The notes below the pieces were generated by a model that saw only the letters and a program-made list of their open reading frames with translations, did not search any database and had not been told where the DNA came from. Below, piece by piece: positions 10,820 to 22,398 of a stretch of DNA of 64,000 nt. A program made the translations under genes and the position numbers. Every line of letters begins with the position of its first letter. The stretch's first letter is position 1. This DNA is from Dipteris shenzhenensis (Eukaryota; Polypodiophyta; Polypodiopsida; Gleicheniales): assembly GCA_047967505.1 (NCBI GenBank), contig CM106538.1; one strand, given 5' to 3'.

Positions 10820-12254
10820 CCATAATCAGGAACAGGACAAGGAAACTGTGTAGCGCTACCAACATATGAGGAAGCTGTACTAGTTCACGAAATGGACGAC
10901 ATCTTGTACCCCGTTTTTAGAATGGCATGTTGGAGGCGTTAAGGCACTAGACACCCACATAGTAATTGCAGCGTTGAACCATCCGCAACTTCATTACAGA
11001 AACAGAGCAACATTGTACACTGCCCCTGCTGAGGAAAGCACCGCTGGTAGAAGCGAAGAACATATTCTGGCCAAGCCCATGCTGAGATATGGAGAATGCC
11101 TTTCCCATCCGGCATCACCACGGCGAAAATGAAGCAAGCAAGCATAAACGGTTGCAAAGAGCCTCTCCAACGAAAAAGCCAAGGTGGTGAAATGATGCAA
11201 GAGCATACAGCCAGGTTTGGTGCAGGGTCTTGGGAGGTTGGCACGTGCCGAGCCATGCATGGCGTGCGGACCTCACATTGCGTGGCCAACAGGTTGTGGG
11301 ATAGCCACCAAATGGAACCAATGGTAAAGAAAATCCAACTAAATTCTTTTTCATTCTTTAGTTGTGGCCTTCACTATGACCTGCACCCACGGCAGGCACC
11401 CACGGCAGGCCAAAAAGGGGGGTTAGTCCCACGTAAAACCTATACAAAATTTGGCTCGTGATGACAAGTGGCAAGCCTGGAGCCTATGCTGCAAATTGAT
11501 GTCATTCGAGGTACAAGCACGATTTGATTTCTAACAATGCCCTACTAACCACCGGATATGATCCAACTCATATCCCTTATGTTTGCACTGGTCTGGGCTA
11601 GGATAGCCGACTCTTTAGACACCGACTCTCGTTGTTGGTCAAATACCAATGGTTCCTGCTCTCCCAAATGGCCGCAATTTACTAGTTCTTAAGTGCTTAG
11701 TGTGTCTTCTCTAATCTTATTTTTGTATGATGAGTTAGTCTATGCAACTCTTGTGAATCTCCAAGTGATTTTTTTAAGAAATTTAAGTAAATTGTGTTTT
11801 ACAAATTGCCATTTATGAGATACCCTATCAAAAATTTAAGTAAGTACACTGCCAACTAGGCTACATGCAAGTGTGGGAAGGCATCCCATGACTAATCGCA
11901 CTGAGGGTAGATGGAGCATTTCCCGAGGCAGTCCACTCTCGAGTTGCGGGCCCATTTGGAGCCCCAAATGATCTCAGATGGAATGGAGACCATAGGTGTG
12001 TTGATCTATTTTGCACCATGGTTCTATCGTGTGGTCGGTGGCCTATTTCGGGGATGACCCCTAATCGGCCGTTTTGGGCGGACTGGGTTAGTTACCCAAT
12101 TGGGTCTAACCGACTACGACTAGTCGCTATATAAGAGCAAGCCCGTGAAGCCCATTTCATCACTGGTTACAGCAACCCTGATTCCTTAGCATCCAGCCTC
12201 CATCTTCTACTGTTTCTAGCACACCATCGAAGTTTCTCTCATAAGAGCGCACGG
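10820..12254. other. No gene recognised; promoter-like block at its right end
   Basis: Open frames on both strands at 10939-11461 overlap each other, have low-information composition and no motif. A 13-bp word GCACCCACGGCAG is repeated in tandem near 11390-11415. CTATATAAGAGC near 12128 resembles a TATA box and is followed by C/A-rich leader-like sequence to 12240; this could be a solo LTR or a promoter fragment, but no partner copy was found. Confidence 0.35.
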
Positions 12255-12539
12255 TTGGGAGGCAGCGCCATCTATTGTATCAGTTTTACAGTAATCAAAT
12301 TTTTTAGTCTCCATACTATCTACTTTTCTCTCTTGCATGTGAGATCCTGTTATCTGTTGAGCACAGACGTTGTATTATTTTCTTACATGATCTTGAATGT
12401 AGCATTTCTAACATCTTCTTGTAAGCACCCTTTTATTGTAATTGGGAGGATGAACTATCAAAGCAACAAAGATGTCATGTCAACAATACAACATAATCAT
12501 AATTATGCCAATGCATCACGATTATCGATACACTAATCC

Positions 12540-14741
12540 TACAGCTTAGAATACCTGTAAGACCTTGTGCCAATCATGGGACTTAAGCCCACTAAGCTTA
12601 TCGTTCTTTGAAAATGCTCCTTTCAAGCAACACATGTACCTAGTGGGTGTTTGAAAAGAGGCAATGTCTGCCTTGACCGCTACCTACTCCCTCGTAGAGA
12701 GGATCCACGTTGCTTTCGGGAGGATAACTTTTCCTGAAGTATGCACTTGGGGCCACAAACGAGACATCCGATTCATAGCACGCAAGTCTTCTCGCACTCC
12801 TCTCAAGTCTTTGGAACCAACCACAAGTGTGCCCAAATAGTAGCCCCCACATTCTTGAAGATATGCATGGGATCTAAAAGATGATTGATTTATAACTAAT
12901 TCGAATAAGGAAGCTCATGAAAGATCGATAGCCTCTTCATACCAAGAGGAGGTTCCTCTCCATTTGCCCTCCAAACCTGAATCCAGTCACTTGCCTTCAA
13001 ATATGATGGTGGTGGATCAAGCTGACCTCCACGCACGAGATGGGGTCTAGCAGAAGGTATCAAGCATGACCTTCATAAACATTTTTCCTCATATATTTGG
13101 AGTATCGTGCAAGCAATTTTAAACCCGGTCCACAAACAGGACAAGCATGGTACCCACTTGTAATAAGTCTTGCACGCGGCATGAATGTGTTAGTATAAGA
13201 CATGCGTGCGAAAGCATAATCCTATATTATACATGTAGAGACACAACCACGTACCTGCGCACTCTCCATATCCTGGGTAGTCATGCATGGTCCACATCAA
13301 GATACCCTTGACCAAAATATCATTGGTATGTCTAGGAGCTCTGGAAATATCAAAGACCTGCACTCCTCTCCATAATATATGTAACTCCTCTATCAAAGGT
13401 GCCATGTACACGTCCATATTTTTTGCCTTGTACTTCCCTGACACAAGTAGTGCAAGCATGAGGTGTCCCTTTTTTATTATTAGCCATGGTGGGATATTGT
13501 AATTCACCACGACTATGGGCCATGTTGAGCGTAACCCGAAAGGATTCACGCCGTCCATGGCGAGCCCAAGATGTAAGTTGTGTGGCTCCCTTGCAAAGTC
13601 TGGTTGTCTATGTGCTTCCAAGCTGTGCTTCCAAGCTGCACAATCTGCGAGAATCCTCAATGTGTCATCAGTGGACCGATGAGATGCATGCCATGTCATC
13701 AACTCCACTATGGATTTGCATCGGAACATGTGCTATATTCTTGCAATGATGGGAAAGTGTCTCAAGATCTTTACCGACCTGCAAGTCATCTCTATATCAT
13801 TGTTCCCCACATTTTGGACAACTAGCCAAATCTCCATGCTCACAATGAAAGAGAATACAGTCATTACGGCAAGCATGGATGGTATCATAATCCATACCCA
13901 CCGTTGTTAGCATCTTCTTTGCTTCATCTCTTGATGCGGCATGGTATTTGGTGCAAGCAACATCTTCTGAAGCAACCTATCACAATTCAAACATACATAG
14001 GCTTCGAATAATGATGATTCGGTACACTAATCCATACATGATGATTCTCAAAACAAACAATATCCAAATAATGAGTCAAATTAATGCAGGAGCTAACCTC
14101 ATTAAGGCTGAGACACTTGTATCTGACCACACATACTTTACTTGTAGATTCAAGATTGAGAGATAAGCATGTAGTTTAGACATCCTAACACCCTCGTACA
14201 ACTGTGTTGATTGCAACTCTCGCATTTTGACCTCAGACTCTGACATCACGTGTATATGGGATGTAGTGCCCCTAAAAATAGAATCCATCATGTACCCTCA
14301 TCATCATCCGAGAGACTATAGTCTTGCTCAAAGTGTAAAGATATATGTGTACCCTCGTCAGCCTCATCATCCTATTTTAAGATTTTGTGTAAATAGAAGA
14401 TCTTGTCTCAAGGTTTCATATCGTAATAGTATCCAATATTAACCACAAACTCAAATAGCTTTGTCTTACCGATAATCCATCAACATGTACAACACCAACA
14501 GTGGGTACTGGTTCGAGCTCCTCCCCATACATCCGTAAGTCGTGCATGATAATATGACATTGATGTCGTACTTCTCGCTTGCAATGAGTGCAATGATAAT
14601 ATAACCTCTTCGTAAGCCACTTTGTGCTCCTGAGCATTGGCACATCATCTGATGAGCTTCCACTCGTCTCTTCCATCTACACACTTCTAAAATCACAACA
14701 TAAGTTGCAAGGAAATCTATTAACAATAATAAAATAGCCAC
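12540..14741 (-). pseudogene. CACTA (En/Spm) transposase, broken
   Basis: Decayed TNP2-type transposase (Transposase_21) that would cut and move a CACTA element. In minus-strand order: CTHCKREVRHQCHIIMHDLR (14676-14416); YDTIHACRNDCILF with a C..C pair near 13900; the conserved core LAMDGVNPFG...WPIVVVNYNIPPWL, then MWTMHDYPGYG (13190-13729); DPMHIFKNVG near 12850; and GLKSHDWHKVLQ near 12560. These follow the family order, but frameshifts and stops separate them. The terminal helper gene (TNPA-like) was not found. Confidence 0.82.
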
Positions 14742-14781
14742 CTATGAGCTTCTTTTTTAGCTTTTAATAATAAGTGCTCTG

Positions 14782-14935
14782 AAACGTCGCTATATAGCGA
14801 CGTTTTGCTCTGTTCCATCGCTATATAGCGACGATTTGCTCTGTTCCATCGCTATATAGCGATGCTTTTAAATATAAGCATCGCAATATAGCAACTGACC
14901 AGCGTTACTATATAGTGACACTGTGGGCTAAAACT
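14782..14935. repeat. Subterminal palindromic repeats of the CACTA element
   Basis: CGTCGCTATATAGCGACG forms the core of a perfect 24-bp palindrome at 14782-14805. Related copies follow near 14817 and 14847, spaced by GATTTGCTCTGTTCCATCG-like sequence, with weaker copies near 14878 and 14905. Clustered subterminal repeats next to the 5' end are a known CACTA feature, where the transposon-encoded DNA-binding protein docks. Confidence 0.65.
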
Positions 14936-15569
14936 CGAAACCCCGTGGCACGGCGCTTTCTTTAGCATCTCTATTGTGGGAAAAGCAATTTCTTCTCCCA
15001 CCTTATATCCGACGACCTCGCTTTCCTCCTCTCTATTCTCCACTCCTCACCACTACTCAACCCCTCTCCTAACACTTGTGCTTCCTCTCCACCCTTCTCC
15101 CTCTTTGCTTGTGTGAAAAGAAGTTTTTCAAGAAGATGAGTCTTTTTAAGCAATGTAGGTTCGTTTTTTGTGAGATTTCGTTTTGTGAGTGTTGAAGCAT
15201 GTTTCTCCTTGTATTGCTAAGGCTATGTGCTAGTTTTCATGCTTGATTTTCAAGGGTTAAAGACAAAAAACGAAATTTTGTGAAAGAAAGAAGACTCACC
15301 TCTTTTAGTCTTTTTTGTATTTCTCTTCCTCCTCTTTCTCCTTGTCTCCTCAATCCAATCCCTTTAAGAAGTTGCTTCTTTAAACTCCTCCTTCCTTTAA
15401 CTAGTTATTTGAAAAATGGTATGTTTCCTCTCTTTTGTAGGGCTAGTCCACAAAACACCGGAGCAGGACTATTCCAGGTAAGAAAGTGCTTTCTCTTTTT
15501 TCCTTTTGTTATTTTTGTTATTTGCATTGGTCTACAGCTAGCGCCTTAAGCACTAACTGTAGTGATGAG

Positions 15570-17560
15570 CATAGGAAGCCTCTCTTCCCCTATTCCCTCT
15601 TCTTTCCCTCTTTTCTCCTCTTCCTTCTCTTCTTTTTTCCTCTTCTTTTTTCCCTCTTTCAATATCTTTTCCCCTCTTCTTTTTCCCCCTCTTTCAATCT
15701 CTTTTTCCCTCCTTTTCTTTTCTTTTTTCCCTCTTTCAATCTCTTTTCCCCTCTTTCGATCTCTTTTTTCCTCCTTTCCTTCTCTTCTTTTTCCCCTCTT
15801 TCAATCTTTTTTCCTCTCTCTTTCCCCCCCTCTTTTCCCTCTTTCAATCTCTTTTCATAAGCATATGTATTTGCCTATGCTTATGCTGATGCATGAGCAT
15901 ATGCTCATATGCTCATGCATAAGCACAAGCTTATGCTTTCTCTCTTTTTCTTTTATGCTCATATGCTCATGCATAAGCATAAGCATATGCTTTCTTTCCT
16001 TTTCTCTTATGCTTATGCTCTTTTTCCCTCTTCTTTCTCTTATGCTTATGCTTATGCATGAGCATATGTCTCTTTCTCCTTCTCCTCTTTTCTTGTTTTC
16101 CTCTTTTCCTCTCTCTTTCCCCCCTCTTTCCCCTCTTTTAATCTATTTTCATAAGCATATGTATTTGCCTATGCTTAATCTTTCTCTCTTTTTCTTTTAT
16201 GCTTATATGCTCATGCATAAGCATAAGCATATGCTTTGTTTCCTTTCCCTCTTCTATCTCTTATGCTTATGCTTATGCATGAGCATATGTCTCCTTCTCC
16301 TTCTCCTTCTCCTCTTTTTCTCTTTTTCTCTCTCTTTCCCCCTCTCTTTTCCCTCTTTCAATCTCTTTTCATAAGCATATGTATTTGCCTATGCTTAAGC
16401 TTTCTCTCTTTTTCTTTTATGCTCATATGCTCATGCATAAGCATAAGCATATGCTTTCTTTGCTTTTTTCTTATGCTTATGCTCTTTCTCCCTCTTTCTT
16501 CTCTTATGCTTATGCTTATGCATGAGCATATGTCTCCTTCTCCTTCTCCTTTCCTTCTCTTCTTTTTCCCTCTCTTTTTCTCTTCTTGTCATAAGCATAT
16601 GCCTATGCATGTCCTTCTCCTTCTCCTTCTCCTTCTCCTTCTTTCTTCTTTCTCTTACGCTTATGCATAAGAATAAGCATATCCTTTCCTTCCCTTTCTC
16701 TTATGCTTATGCTCTTTTTCCCTCTTCCTTCTCTTATGCTTATGCTTATGCATGAGCATATGTCTCCTTCTCTCTTCCTTCTCTTATGCTTATGCATGAG
16801 CATATGTCTCCTTCTCCTCTCTCCCTCTCGTTCTCCTTCTCCTTCTCTTCTCCTCTCTCCCTCTCCTTCTCCTTCTCCTTTCCCTCTTTCAATCTCTTTT
16901 TCCCCTCTTCCTCCTTTTCTTCTCTCATGAGCATGTCTCATTTTTCTCTTTTCCTCTCTCTTTCTCCCCCTCTTCCCCCTTTTTCGATCTCTTTTCATAA
17001 GCATATGTATTTGCCTATGCTTAATCTTTCTCTCTTTTTCTTTTATGCTCATATGCTCATGCATAAGAATAAGCATATCCTTTCTCTCTTCTTTCTCTTA
17101 TGCTTATGCTCTTTTTCCCTCTTCTTTCTCTTATGCTTATGCATGAGCATATGTCTCCTTCTCCTCTTTTCCTCTCTCCTTCTCCTTCTCCTTCTCCTTC
17201 TCCTTCCCTTCTCTTCTTTTTTCCTCACTCTTTCTCTTCTTTTCATAAGCATATGCCTATGACTATGCCTATGCCTATGCATATCCTTCTCCTTTCCTTC
17301 TCTTCTTTTTCTCTTCTTTTCATAAGCATATGCCTATGCATGTCCTCCTTCTCCTTCTCCTTCTCCTCTCTTTCTCTTATTTTTTCCTCTCTTCTTTCTC
17401 TTCTCCTTCTCCTTCTCTCTTCTTTCTCTTCTTTTTTCCTCCTTCTCTCTTCTTTCTCTTCTCTCTTCCTCTCTTTTTGTCTTCTTTTCACAAGCATATG
17501 CCTATGCCTATGCCTACGCCTATGCTTATGTTTGTTTTTTATTTCTTATTTTCGTGTTTG
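15570..17560. repeat. Pyrimidine-rich minisatellite with ATGCAT/CATATG islands
   Basis: About 2 kb of CT-rich sequence (plus strand) interrupted by repeated islands made from CATAAGCATATG, TTGCCTATGCTTA, ATGCTCATGCATAAGCATA and ATGCATGAGCATATGTCTCC. The islands recur at irregular intervals of roughly 60-250 bp, with at least a dozen copies, and give a higher-order array. Long open frames on both strands here are translations of these simple repeats (leucine/serine/phenylalanine-rich or lysine/glutamate-rich) and are not credible genes. The array abuts the CACTA end. Confidence 0.85.
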
Positions 17561-17574
17561 TGTCTATGTTAGAC

Positions 17575-17802
17575 ATGGGATCACATCGCACGTCCGATGA
17601 GTATGGATAGCCTCGCAGGAAGAGACATCACGATCTCTATTCTCCAGAGGACTTTGATTCCTCTCACGCGACACCTCAGGGGCCTACCCCTGTGACTACC
17701 CCTGGCCTGACTCCTCTCAGGCATAGCACTGTGACTACCCGTCGAGGAACTCCTTTGCTAGCAGCCCATGGCTTTGTCAAGAGTCCCGATGAGTTTGTAG
17801 CA
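17575..17802 (+). pseudogene. Short broken reading frame after the minisatellite
   Basis: The frame opens ATGGGATCACATCGC and runs to TAG at 17800-17802 with one internal TAG (17608-17610). The product has MGSHRTSDEYG, then a basic RRKRHHD, then proline/threonine-rich LTPLRHSTVTTRRGTPLL. Composition changes abruptly from the satellite on its left to AT-rich sequence on its right. It might be an N-terminal exon of a transposon protein. Not recognised. Confidence 0.3.
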
Positions 17803-18146
17803 TAGAATTTATAAGGAAAATTTTATTGCTTTAGAAGAAATGATTTAGACAAGAAAAAACATTAAATGAAAAGAAAAAAATGAGTAAGGAACTTGAAAAT
17901 TTACATAAATAAATAAACAAATTATACCTATATACATAAATGTATATATATTTTAACTACAAAGACAAATATAATAGTACATAAATAAAAAGGAACGTGG
18001 TGTGTGTAAGGGAAAATGGGTTGGGCGTGAGGCATAAGGCCAATAGTTTGGCAATGCACACTTGCTAGCAAACCTTGTATAACCAAAGACAGCCACCACA
18101 AGGAGTGGACTAGAAAGTTAACAATAATAAACTAAAGAGAGCCAAT

Positions 18147-18187
<41 letters not shown>

Positions 18188-18397
18188 CATGAATAAATAT
18201 ATATACATAAGAATGAAACCATAAATAATGAAGCATTAGCCCTTATTGTTAAAGACAGCTATTAAAAGTCAAAGCCATCAAAAAATATCTACAAGAATAC
18301 GTATAAATATACTTATAGTATCGAGATATTATATGTAAGATTATAAATATGAATAAATGTACAAATATATATATATATATATATATATAATTTCAAC
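17803..18397. other. AT-rich intergenic sequence with (TA)n tracts
   Basis: Very AT-rich, with (TA)n runs at about 18149-18181 and 18368-18389. No frame or motif worth calling. Confidence 0.6.
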
Positions 18398-18884
18398 ATG
18401 GACGGTTACCACAAAGGGTTCCCACATACAAAACAGGCAAGCAAGGCTATCAAGAGTAGAGTATTGAGCTACAGGACACGAGCGAGTCACGTAGCTAGCA
18501 CAACAAGAGTCAGTAGAAGTACCGAGAGCCAACAAGATCCGGTTGAGGTTATGAGAAGGGAGTCTTTCCGAGCAAGGAGGTGCAAGACAATGAGCAACAG
18601 AGGACTAAGATCATGCAAGAGTGTGCAGCCAAACCAGCACCTTCGAAAGAAGCAATGCCACACAAGTTGGAGAAACCAAGGATCTACAACTCATGATTAG
18701 AGGCGACAAGGCTTTTTACAAATTCGAAGGTATGATCATGAACGTCAATCCCTCGATCCTCAGTAGCTACCCAAGAATGAAAAAGTGGAAAATCGAAGGT
18801 ATGATCATGAATGTCAATCCCTCAATCCTCAATAGCTACCTAAGAATGAAAAAGTGGCTTCAATATCACCCGCCAACCACATGA
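18398..18884 (+). repeat. 69-bp tandem duplication within an open frame
   Basis: Units at about 18720-18788 and 18789-18857 differ at a handful of positions. Because 69 is a multiple of three the frame 18621-18884 keeps both copies in phase, each reading EGMIMNVNPSIL(S/N)SY. The surrounding frames (18398-18700 and 18621-18884) show no known domain and are probably non-coding. Confidence 0.5.
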
Positions 18885-19785
18885 AGCAAAAGAAAAAATG
18901 TCGTAAGGCCAAGTCATCTAAACATTGCAAATAAGAAAGTAGAGAGCCCTCCAAGTAACGAAACTGAGTAAAAGAACCCTCGAAGAACTTGCCTCATGTG
19001 TAAAGCCAAGGGGACGTAGATGTAGCTGTTTGTGTCATGCTCATGAAAATCTACCAAAGGGACATAGAAAGGGTGCGCCAAAAAGAAGGAGAGGTGAAGA
19101 AAGAGAGAAGAACCTGGGTGTCATATGGGAACGAGGAGGAACATACACATGAGCCTCTACTTTAAAAAAAGCCCATAAGCTTAAAAAATGCACATAAGCA
19201 AAATGCATACCAGCCATCATGTAATAATGGAGGGAAAGATCGTAAAAAGAGACCGTAGCAAGTGTAAGGCTGAAAGAAATCCAATGGAGACAGCATAATT
19301 GTGGGAAAAAGTTCATAGCAACACAAACAAATGCCTGGCAATGGTATCCAGAGAAGGAGCTAATGTGTGATCACCTAAGTGAAGTGCGTAGCTACTGAAA
19401 TGGCCAAGGAAGTGCACAAGTAGCGAAGAGGAAGAGCTGTTGCCAACAAGAAAGTCGAGACAAGGAGGGAAGCAAACTTGAGAAAAGGATGGCAACCAAG
19501 AGAAAAGGCAAGTAGAGCGTTGTGTTAACGCAATAGAAAGCGACATCGTTACGAAAGAGGATGAAAAGATAGTTGCAAGAGGATGAATACGAGTAAGGAG
19601 GGGTAGAATATAAAGTATAGGGAGCGTTACAAAGAAAACTGCCATGCAACAACATGGTTGGTGGTACCAGAGGGAGTTTTGGGATGGTTTTATTAATTGT
19701 AGTGCATTTAGGGGGTTTAGGGGTTTGTTTGATTGAGTTTAGGAGGGATTTGAATCAAGCAAAAAAGTGGACAAAGGGATTAATT
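18885..19785. repeat. Dispersed non-coding repeat, copy A
   Basis: Purine-rich, spacer-like sequence without a convincing gene. Its right end, with GCGTTACAAAGAAAACTGCC, CAACATGG and then TAGTGCATTTAGGGGGTTTAGGGG (19620-19735), closely matches the end of the stretch near 21455-21550, so the two appear to be copies of one unnamed repeat. Confidence 0.45.
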
Positions 19786-20660
19786 AGAGACAGTTATATA
19801 TATATATATATGGGATTAAATTTTTTTTTTAATGCCAACCATTAAAAGAAAATAGCCAACTAATTAAAAGAAAAAATTCATTCAACTCACCTTCAGGGAG
19901 GGTACAAAAGTAAAGGGGTAGAAATATTAAAAATATCATTCTTCAAAACTTAAAAATTATCATTAAAAACATTAAAAAATCTTAAAGGTAGTCCCATATC
20001 TAGGGGGTAGTTGGGTTGTACATATTATTAAGGACTAAGAAAAAAGGGGTTGGGGGTTGGGGTTGTTGGGGGGGTGGGGGTGGAGTTGGAAAGTGTATAT
20101 GTGAGAAATTTTTATTGAGAAAATTTGTGGAAAAAAATGGGGGGCAAAAACTTGGAATGTAAATAAATATTTTTTACATAAACTTAAGAAAGATTTAAGA
20201 CAAAGTTAATAAAGTACATACAAGTGTGTGTGTAACAAAAAATATTATATATAATATATAAAATTGGCAAGGGGGTATACATTGACAGCCTCTTGACAGC
20301 AACCATCAAATGGGGGTTCCTAACTAACAATGATAAAAAGTGTATATATATATATAGGAAAATGAGTTCATGAACAACGAAACAAAGCACTAGGTATGAT
20401 AGAATTTTGTGTGTGTGTGTGTAAATTTTTTTTGAATTAAATGAAAAGACTGAATGCAATGAAAATGAATCTAGCTATATGCAAGTGGGGAATCCTAATG
20501 AACTATTTAAATAAATTTAATCATAGTTAAAATTATAACAAATATAAAAGTATGTGTATATATATTTAAGAATGTTTGTACATATAAATGTGGAAATGAA
20601 TGTCTAAAGCATGCTGAGGGTTTTTTTTTGTAGAAGCAGATCTACTAAGCCTAGAAGACG
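19786..20660. other. AT-rich spacer with short microsatellites
   Basis: (TA)n at about 19795-19811, a G-rich stretch near 20045-20090, (TA)n near 20343-20355 and (GT)n near 20409-20422. No coding or RNA feature seen. Confidence 0.5.
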
Positions 20661-21560
20661 AAAGAGGTCGACTAAATAGCTAAGACCACGAGGGGGAAGC
20701 TCCCAAGTAAGGTAGGTGCACGTAACACCAGTAGAGCCCGAGCAGCAAGCTGCCAATAGGAAATGCAATCAGACTGAGTGTGCAAAGGGAGCGAACAAAA
20801 GGCCAAAAGAGTGGATGGTCTAGAGCAGACGGAGCTACAAGATACATGAAACCAAATGGTGGAACTCAAGGGCACAAGCGAGTACTCAAGCAAAGTGCAC
20901 AAGGAGCTTGTAAAGTCACCATGGGAAAGAGATGACACAGTAGCAGAGAGAACTAGAGGACTTAGAGCTTACGATAAGCTTGCAAGGAGCTGCATAAAGA
21001 TAAGAGGAGCAATTAAAGTATAGAGAAGGGTACGTTTAGAGGAAAGCCGGGTCGTGGCAAAAAGCTCTAAAGCACATGGAAGAGAGATAGTGCATGGAAA
21101 TATGCTCTACTAAAGAGCTAACGTGACTAAAAGCCAAGGAGAAGCCATCGAGGTAGTTTGAAGAGAAACTGAGGCTACCATTGGGTCATGAGGAGCAGCC
21201 AAAAGCCAGTGTTTGACAAGGTGAAAGGTCGAAGCTACTAATAGTCCAAGAGAATGATAATCTATTGCAAGGTGAAGACTCAGATCAACTCGATCAGTAG
21301 CACTAATAGCGAGGGTACGAGTGAGAGGCCAAGGCTTGGCCAAGGTAGTGTAGATTCTTAAAGAGAAGTGCAACTTAAGAGTACATAAGCAAGAAAAGAG
21401 GTCAAGCGAGAAGAACTCCAAAGGGACGTAAATAAGGAAGGAGGGGGAGAAAAAACCGTTACAAAGAATACAACATGGGCAGTGGTAAGGGGTTAGGGTT
21501 TAAGTTGGGAAGGTAGTACTAGTTTAGTGCAGTTAGGGGGTTTAGGGGTAACAGCTATTT
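20661..21560. repeat. Dispersed non-coding repeat, copy B
   Basis: A second purine-rich stretch of the same style as 18885-19785, ending with ACCGTTACAAAGAATACAACATGG and TAGTGCAGTTAGGGGGTTTAGGGG. Minus-strand frames (20672-20938, 21110-21421) lack motifs and are most likely chance. Confidence 0.45.
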
Positions 21561-21829
21561 ACCAGACCACCACCCACATATCCCCATGCCATGCATGGTC
21601 GTGGAGGAAAGATATATAAGGGTATAGATAATATAAACTACAAGCCATCCATTAGGGAGTAGCTTAGGAAGGGTTTACCCTAAGCAACAAATCAATAAAA
21701 GTAAAAGATGATCACAAGCGAAGCTTTAAATCTTAAATGTAGTAAAATTAGAGGGGTTTAAAATTTTAAATGCATGTCATAGAGGTCAAAAAAACACCAT
21801 GTTCAAACTACATAAGAATTAAATTGCTA
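21561..21829. other. No gene recognised
   Basis: AT-rich sequence between a dispersed repeat and a large direct repeat. Nothing supportable seen. Confidence 0.5.
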
Positions 21830-22398
21830 GGTGGACACAAGAGCTAACATCAAAAAATTATGGAAAGGGATGGATATTGCAAGTAGCCTTAGGTATGACG
21901 GCTTTGGTTAGCAACAACTAGTGGCAATTGGGAGCCTATAAGAACTAACCCTAGCTCGTGCTTAACCAAGCCTAGGATTTTGCCCCTTTGCATGGGGATG
22001 CATGTTCGATACCATTAAGGATGCCACGAGTTTTCGCTAATAGATTTTGAGCTTTTAATCAAGTGATTTTATGAGAATAGTTTACACATAGGCGGTTCTT
22101 AGAATTTGTGGTACTCTATAGAGAAGGCAGTCAGCATGGCTAATGTATGCTGTAGACTTTGATCTTCCATGCAATTTGCTAAAAGATCCTCTAACTAACA
22201 TCAACAGATCTTCAACACTCGTTTGAGCTTTGCATTGCTAGACTTCGAGCCATGGCAGTGTCATGGGAAATCCCTCTAAACATGCTAGGACCTAGAAGTA
22301 TGAGCACTTATGGGATAATTTGGGAGTCGGGTCCCCTGGTTTTGAAGGCTTTACCCGTAATCTTGGATTGAGGCATGCAAAAAAGATGGTGATGTCCA
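21830..22398. repeat. ~550-bp direct repeat, left copy
   Basis: Best-matching part starts at TTGCAAGTAGCCTT (about 21875) and runs to AAAAAAGATGGTGATG (22398). It contains TTTGCATGGGGATGCATG, TGTAGACTTTGATCTTCCATG and GGACCTAGAAGTATGAGC, all present in the right copy in the same order. Divergence is roughly 10%. The terminal dinucleotides are not a clean TG...CA, so an LTR reading is possible but unproven. Confidence 0.75.

Larger units (their letters stand above)
12540..15564 (-). mobile_element. CACTA DNA transposon relic
   Basis: Minimum extent from the last transposase motif to a candidate 5' terminus. On the minus strand a CACTACAGTTAGTGCTT end sits at 15564, starting with the CACTA hallmark, just outside an imperfect palindrome (15532-15562) and the subterminal repeats at 14782-14930. 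I did not find a matching inverted terminus on the left, so the 3' boundary and the 3-bp target duplication are unknown. Confidence 0.55.

Noticed and set aside
15562-16670. Long plus-strand frames (up to 270 codons) rich in leucine, serine and phenylalanine
   Set aside because: They are translations of a pyrimidine minisatellite; equally long frames exist on the other strand and no domain is present.
16603-17497. Minus-strand lysine/glutamate/arginine-rich frames
   Set aside because: Same minisatellite read on the purine strand; composition follows the repeat, not protein constraint.
15570-17560. CRISPR-like repeated islands
   Set aside because: Spacers are simple pyrimidine repeats, repeat units vary, there are no cas genes, and the context is a plant nuclear genome.
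19700-21560. TTTAGGG-like words as an interstitial telomere
   Set aside because: Only one or two GGGTTTAGGG units at each place; no array.
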